DNA of 64,000 bases from Patiria miniata (Eukaryota > Echinodermata > Asteroidea > Valvatida > Asterinidae), in the NCBI RefSeq assembly GCF_015706575.1, contig NW_024037074.1:28261334-28325333 (forward strand), given 5' to 3'. Position numbers and translations under genes: made by a program. Shown in pieces: positions 59,120 through 64,000 of the stretch; position 1 is the first letter of the stretch; every line of letters starts with the position of its first letter. The notes beneath the pieces were generated by a model. It was not told the origin of the DNA. It did not search any database and saw only the letters and a program-made list of their open reading frames with translations.

Positions 59120-60065
59120 TACTGGTCTGCAACGATAGGTCTACGTGTTACTTGCAAGCGTTGCAGGGTAAAGTGTCAATTGTCAGAATAGACTTAAGGG
59201 CGCCAATGCAAACAAATCGGATCATGATCACACACATTTTATTCATGGTTAAATTGCCCCCCGGACAAGCAAAAAAAAAAAAAAAAACAGGAGAAAACAA
59301 GAGATAAAAAGAAAAAGAAGAAAGAGGTGCGATCATATTGTTAATTTAATTGGTTGGGGTGCAAATGTCCCTGGACACCCTAAAAAAATTATCAATCCGG
59401 AAAATATATTGATATTTGGGGGAAAATGTGCTTTGTCCTCCTCTACACACAACAAATCCTGGCGATGCCCATGGCTGGATACATTTGTAGAATCATGTTA
59501 AGAGTTAAGGTTTAATTTTTTGCACACATTATTCGAGCGTCAATTTAGATTTTGCATCTTCCCTTAAAAAAACCCAGATTTCTTGTCCTAATTTTACCCG
59601 GTTCTTCATATTGGTTAAAATGACGAAACACGCGCGAGATTTTTTCTTTCATGTTTACGTACATACAATCAGTTTCGTAAAACAAACCCCCCAAAATAAG
59701 AGAACTAAAAGAACTAAAAGAGAGATATGCATGCAAACTATAGAAAAAGATTGAAGACTGCATTAACCGTTTATCGTGTTGGCGATAACAAAATATATTT
59801 GATTGATTTTGAGTATCTTTTTAATTGTCTTTTTATTTCCACAGAGTGATTACAACAATTAACAAACTGGTTAATATGGTCTAAATATGAAAAAAAGTTA
59901 TTTTTTGCGCAATAAACCTCATTTTGGGCGAGTGCTCAAAATGTCGTTCTTTCTATAATCTAGCCACCTAACAATGTTCCTGTCATGTTTCCTTCCCTGC
60001 CAATTAAAACAAAAGTGTGTAAATTGCATCATGAAATTTTATCAAAAGTCATGTCACTTTATCAT
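59120..60065. repeat. Copy of unit C intron block (28484-29414)
   Basis: Starts TCTGCAACGATAGGTCTA and runs in parallel with the unit C block, then switches abruptly at about 60065 (TTTATCAT|CAGGGAGC) to sequence that matches unit D upstream of exon 2. The switch is the recombination joint of unit E. Confidence 0.75.
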
Positions 60066-60321
60066 CAGGGAGCATTGAGGTTGCAGAGAAAAATCTCACA
60101 AAGCGTCATTAAAACATGCTGCTTTTTCTGAGCGTATTCGGTCACGAAAATGCAAATAATCTTTGACCATTGTTTCTATTTGTGAATAATTGTTCCTGGT
60201 TTCGAATGACCATTGATCAAAGTGAAAAACCCTCAAAATTGTATTAAAATCAATGATTAATGTATTTCTTTCTTTACTCAAGCATAAACGTTACCGGTTT
60301 TCTTTGTTTATTATTTTTCAG

Positions 60322-60387
60322 CCTACAGTGAACTCCTTGATCTCTTCTTGGACCTGATCTTTAAGACTTCAAGACCGAACCATCGAG
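60322..60387 (+). other. Exon 2 (5' UTR) of C1q gene 5
   Basis: Almost identical to unit D exon 2, with one visible C-to-T change (CTTTAAG). No promoter/exon 1 block of the kind seen in units A-D lies between gene 4 and this exon. Confidence 0.5.
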
Positions 60388-60661
60388 GTCGGTGTGATGA
60401 TGTTTAATTGATTCTATCATGATTCCATGGAAAGGGCATGCCGTCACATAACAAAAATAATGTAATTCGGTCTCCTTTCCAAACTTTTATCGGCGGGCAA
60501 AACAATAATACTAACAAGTGTTATCCCCTTGCTCTGGGATAGGCCACTGCCGACACATTCTCTGAATAATGATTCCTCAAAATTATGTCTCGTATACAAA
60601 TTCTTCAGTTTATGTAGTGATTTTGTTTGTAATATTAGGCCCTGTATTGTTTTCCTTTCAG

Positions 60662-61489
60662 ATGAAGATCTGCGTGGCCACCATTCTGTCAATTGCCCTC
60701 CTTCTAGGTAGCTCTGTCAAGCTCCGAGCTTCCGTTACTGGGCCGGTTCCCTCGGATGGCGATGGTCCTGCGTCTCAGGTGTGTCAGCAGTGCTGCCAGG
60801 GACCTGCTGCAATACCCGGCATACCAGGTCTGCCTGGGCCAGTAGGACCGATGGGGCCGTACGGTCAGTCGGGGTCAAAGGGCGATGCAGGTCAGCAAGG
60901 TGAGATTGGCCCTATTGGACCTATGGGTGAGCGGGGAGCACCTGGGAACACTGGGTCTAAAGGTAATGATGGGATTGGTCTGCCCGGCAAGATAGGTCCG
61001 AGAGGGCTACCTGGTTTTGTTGGAGAAAATAGGGAAACTGGTGTCAAAGGTCAGAAGGGTGAGCCAGGGGAGACACCAGACGATTCCAACCAGCGGGTAG
61101 CATTCACCGTGGTAAGGACGAGGAGCTCGGATGAATCTACAAGTTCCGACACCCGTTTGCCCTTCCAGCAGACCGAGACGCTTCTGCCGGGAACCAGTTT
61201 CGATCTCGAGACCGGTACGTTCACCTGTAGTGTGCCGGGCACCTACGTATTTACGTTTTCTGTTCTTAAGTACAGTAACAGCAATTCCCTTAACATCAAT
61301 CTTGTTAAAAACAACCACAAGGTGATCACAACCTATGGTCAATCAAGCCAACGTGGTCAGTTGTCTGGAAGCGCGGTGCTTGTTCTACAGCGTGGAGACA
61401 CGGTGTATCTTACCATGTCCGGTAGGGCGTATAGTGATTCCACCAATCACTTCACCTCATTCAGTGGCTTCCTCCTTTTTTCCGAATAA
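60662..61489 (+). CDS. Secreted collagen/C1q-domain protein, gene 5
   Basis: 275 residues, starting at the ATG beside the acceptor TTTCCTTTCAG. Signal peptide, Cys cluster, stalk and C1q head are as in gene 1. The stalk has GENRETGVKG where the sisters have GGTG or GGTGETG, a break in the Gly-X-Y register. The head is strongly altered in the variable places (RTRSSDESTSSD, NSNSLNINLVKNNHK, TYGQSSQRGQ, AYSDSTNHFTSF), although the DNA upstream is nearly identical to gene 4. The frame is open. With no visible promoter, its expression is the main doubt. Confidence 0.9.
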   Translation: MKICVATILSIALLLGSSVKLRASVTGPVPSDGDGPASQVCQQCCQGPAAIPGIPGLPGPVGPMGPYGQSGSKGDAGQQGEIGPIGPMGERGAPGNTGSKGNDGIGLPGKIGPRGLPGFVGENRETGVKGQKGEPGETPDDSNQRVAFTVVRTRSSDESTSSDTRLPFQQTETLLPGTSFDLETGTFTCSVPGTYVFTFSVLKYSNSNSLNINLVKNNHKVITTYGQSSQRGQLSGSAVLVLQRGDTVYLTMSGRAYSDSTNHFTSFSGFLLFSE

Positions 61490-61939
61490 ATAAATAATAA
61501 AAAAAATAGAATTAAATCACAAAGCATAAATATACAGGAGTAGTGCTGCACTTTTTTTGGTTTCGCTTTCCATTTTGCCAAAACAGTAACCAATGAATTA
61601 AAAGAAAAATGTTATGATAATAAGAAAGATAATTGATTCTTAATACAAAGCATTTTACATTCAAGTATCAAAACTGCATTAAAAACAGTTAATTAAAAGT
61701 ATCAAGTTAAATATATGACTTTGGAAAAAGAAGGTTTTAGCTGCGATTGAAAAACCCTTCAAATTCATTATTTTTTGCTCAAATAACGTGGAAGTCTGCA
61801 CGGTCACCGTATGCCTTGCCAGGCTTTGGACGAACTTTAGGAAGGTTGAACTGAACTCCATCACAGCTTTTAGTGCGAATGATAAACGCATAAACTCACA
61901 AACTCACTACTCTTTGAGGTACAGTAGCGCTGCCTCACC

Positions 61940-62017
61940 ATGGCGGATAAGTTTGAAAAGTATCGAAGAATCTTGAATTCATTCCGCACCGTAACCGAGA
62001 GCCAACGTAGTTCCTGA
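61940..62017 (+). other. Small conserved frame with strong-context ATG, unit E copy
   Basis: Same 25-codon frame as 33882-33959, intact and identical in predicted protein by eye. The status is equally uncertain. Confidence 0.25.
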
Positions 62018-63860
62018 AGTATGGGCGTACGACCCTTCCTTCTGCATATATGTTATTATTTCTTAAACTGGTAATCGTATGAAAAAAAACATTACCAGTT
62101 ACAATAGTCTGTCTGGGAAGTAACAAATGCATGTATTAAAATATATTTTTTTTTCCATTTGCATTTCGCATACCGTATACAGCCAGAGATTAAATGAAGT
62201 ATGGGTGATATCATTTATTTATCCTCGGAAACTTTTTTTCTTGAAAAAACAAGAGTTTCAAATTGCGCCACAGTGAACCAAGGACTCTCAACTTTTGTTA
62301 AACACTTTATTTTGTATCCCATGTTATAATTGAGTTTTTGTTTCATGTAAAAAGTTGAGTTTTAGAGCTATCACTATGATGAAATTGTTTACGATTTAAT
62401 GTAATTTGAGTTGATAATGTGACACTATATCAGCAGATTACGCAATTATGATTCTATAGTATATATTTGATTCTAAGAAACATTTTTTTTCCAAGTATAC
62501 ATTTGAGAATGTGCTCTGTTTAACAGCTTAACTAATTTAAGCACATAATTTAATCATATAACATGTAATCAGAATCGAATATAAATACTCAAAACCTGTA
62601 TTTTGAACATTACTTTAATTGAACATTTAGCTTTTAACAATGTGGAAAACCTTGTCCCACTCGTAATACATTCCATCAAATTCCTCTGAGGAAAGTAAAA
62701 TTACAGAGAGAAATTTTGAACGTTTACTGAAGACAGTCAATAAAATCGTTCGTCGCTGAAATGAACGAGCAAATCCCAGTCTGACTCTTACGAACAAAAT
62801 AATTTCTTATTGAGTACTTAAATCTGTGATTATAGTCAAGAATTCTAATCCCTTTGATATTACAAATTATTGCAAACAAAGTCATTTAATTACCTGTATT
62901 TTTGCCCTTTTTTGTTTGTTTTGACTTCTAGATTTGGGGATCGAGTTAATGAAAGGCCGGGTTAACATTGGTTGAGGATGGATGGGGTGGAGGATGAATG
63001 ATAAGTGGCGTCGAGGGGGTTAGGGATTGAAGATGAGAGGCGGGGAGCAGAATATGATGCCGATTGTTACTTATCTTTCATTAATTCATCAAGAACAATG
63101 AATGGCACTAAGACGATGGTGTAGTCTACTTATCCCATTTACCCCACGGATTCTTATAATGCTAAAACATGTAGACGGAACAAAATGAGCAACCAAATAT
63201 GCTGGATGTCAGGCCAATGTATCTTTGCCCCCCCCCCCCCTCCGACAACACAACCTGAAGCCCACCGACAGTGTTGTTCTGTATCCGCCTGTGAAGGGCA
63301 GGGTGTTCAGGTTGGCTTGGGTTTGAAGGGTGATAGAGATAAGGTGGTTGCGTTTCGCAGATTAATGGGAGATGGGTGAGAATGAGAGAGAGAGAGCATT
63401 GGTGAGAGAGGCTGAATAGGGTGAAAGCTGAACGATTTCCTCACACGCTCATCTTACAAACGCCGGGTAGGTTAGGGCCAGGGTCATCGCCACGTGCATG
63501 GGGGAGGTGGGTGTGTGCAGGGGCGGATCCAGGAATTTTCGCAGGGGGAGGGGTTCATCGGCAAAACAAATCTGACATGCAGACAGGTTTTTTTCTCCAG
63601 ACACTTGGCCGCCAAAAGGCGGACGTTATTATTGTTACCAGTAAAACATGTTCTTCCGCAATTTTTAAATATCCGTTGGCAGATTTATTTCAGTAAAAAT
63701 AGCTTTGCTGTACGTTCCCATCGTGGTAATCCATGGCCCGGGACGTAAATTTTCTTTTCCTAAACTACACCAACATACAGGGTTGTATAGCGCCCTCTAC
63801 GATACTTTTATAATACGTACGCAGGTATATAATTATATTTTCCCCCACATTTTGGCGAGC

Positions 63861-63925
63861 AGTGCGAAAGCTCAGTCGACAGGGTTGTGATTTTGCATTG
63901 CGAGGTTGCAGGTTCCACTCACCGT
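63861..63925 (+). mobile_element. tRNA-like SINE head, unit E copy
   Basis: AAGCTCAGTCGACAGGG and GGTTGCAGGTTCCACTC correspond to the A- and B-box regions of 19949-20012. Both boxes are more degraded than in unit B. Confidence 0.42.
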
Positions 63926-64000
63926 TGTTTTGTCCCCGTTTTTTTTCTAACCTTAGACTTCAGAGGATATTTTGTTAAAGGGAAATAAAGTCCGAATTTC

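Larger units (their letters stand above)
42870..60065. repeat. Tandem segmental duplication, unit D, heavily rearranged
   Basis: Fourth copy. Promoter, exon 1, exon 2 and coding exon are in place. Intron 1 carries a 3.83-kb foldback element (45798-49627). Past about 53586 the spacer is interrupted by several insertions and minisatellites, so similarity to units A-C is patchy up to about 55850 and mostly gone after that. The last kilobase (59120-60065) resembles intron 1 of unit C (28484-29414) rather than unit D. Confidence 0.72.
60066..64000. repeat. Tandem segmental duplication, unit E, mosaic and cut by the window end
   Basis: Fifth copy. It begins inside intron 1 sequence, so the promoter and exon 1 block is missing. 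From about 60066 to the coding start it is almost identical to unit D (50570-51163). Downstream of the gene it follows unit B more closely: both keep a TTATTTCTTAAACTGG stretch and the tRNA-like repeat at 63861, which units A and C lack. It continues beyond the window. Confidence 0.75.
61493..64000. other. 3' flank of gene 5 and spacer to the window end
   Basis: Follows unit B flank and spacer. It includes the small 25-codon frame at 61940-62017 with a strong-context ATG, the GGGGCGGATCCAGGAATTTTCG motif at 63523 and a tRNA-like SINE head at 63861. No gene is supported. Confidence 0.5.

Noticed and set aside
1-64000. Tandem units as duplicated haplotypes joined by the assembler
   Set aside because: Units differ by many private insertions, by coding changes and by one missing promoter, and they form an ordered array. 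Collapsed long G/C runs remain possible local errors.

Overview
The window is eukaryotic and AT-rich. It looks like a marine invertebrate deuterostome, and an echinoderm fits best: spliced genes with separate 5' UTR exons, a local cluster of secreted collagen/C1q-domain immune-type proteins, tRNA-derived SINEs, many MITEs, a Penelope-like element with hammerhead ribozymes, and frequent TAGGCCTA words. The species assignment is an inference from style, not from a match.

The backbone is a tandem segmental duplication with a basic unit of about 12 kb. Units begin at about 1, 12479, 24606 and 42870, with a fifth mosaic unit from about 60066 to the window end. Each carries one plus-strand gene for a 275-279 residue secreted protein: signal peptide, Cys cluster, short collagen stalk and C-terminal C1q head. 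The coding exons are 4744-5571, 16614-17441, 32604-33443, 51163-51990 and 60662-61489. The first four units also have a CCAAT/TATA promoter with a non-coding exon 1 and, about 2.7-7 kb further on, a non-coding exon 2. The fifth gene has exon 2 and the coding exon but no recognisable promoter or exon 1 between it and gene 4. Differences among the five proteins cluster in a few head segments, while the beta-strand core is almost invariant, as expected for a recognition protein family that is diversifying.

The rest is introns and spacer DNA built from the same repeated blocks, with unit-specific insertions that can be delimited against the empty site in sister units. They are: a solo LTR (6395-7112), a tRNA-SINE (14549-14907), a 90-bp hairpin insert (18133-18222), an 84-bp TTAA MITE (21005-21088), a hAT-like MITE (23509-23858), a 944-bp TIR element (24716-25659), PIF/Harbinger-like MITEs (26738-27061 and 56805-57170), a Helentron-like element with an internal minisatellite (30719-32552), a 4.6-kb head-to-head Penelope-like element (34226-38825), a 3.83-kb TTAA-flanked nested foldback element (45798-49627), a Ginger-like element (53590-54286), and a cluster of MITEs and minisatellites at 54970-58700.

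The most unusual items are the Penelope-like element and the foldback element. The first has hammerhead ribozymes in both arms, no visible GIY-YIG endonuclease, and a textbook histone-mRNA 3' stem-loop upstream of its reverse transcriptase. The second is palindromic at several nested levels. Also notable are an upstream ORF across exons 1-2 of the C1q genes that in unit D overlaps the main start codon, and the concentrated amino-acid variation in the C1q heads.
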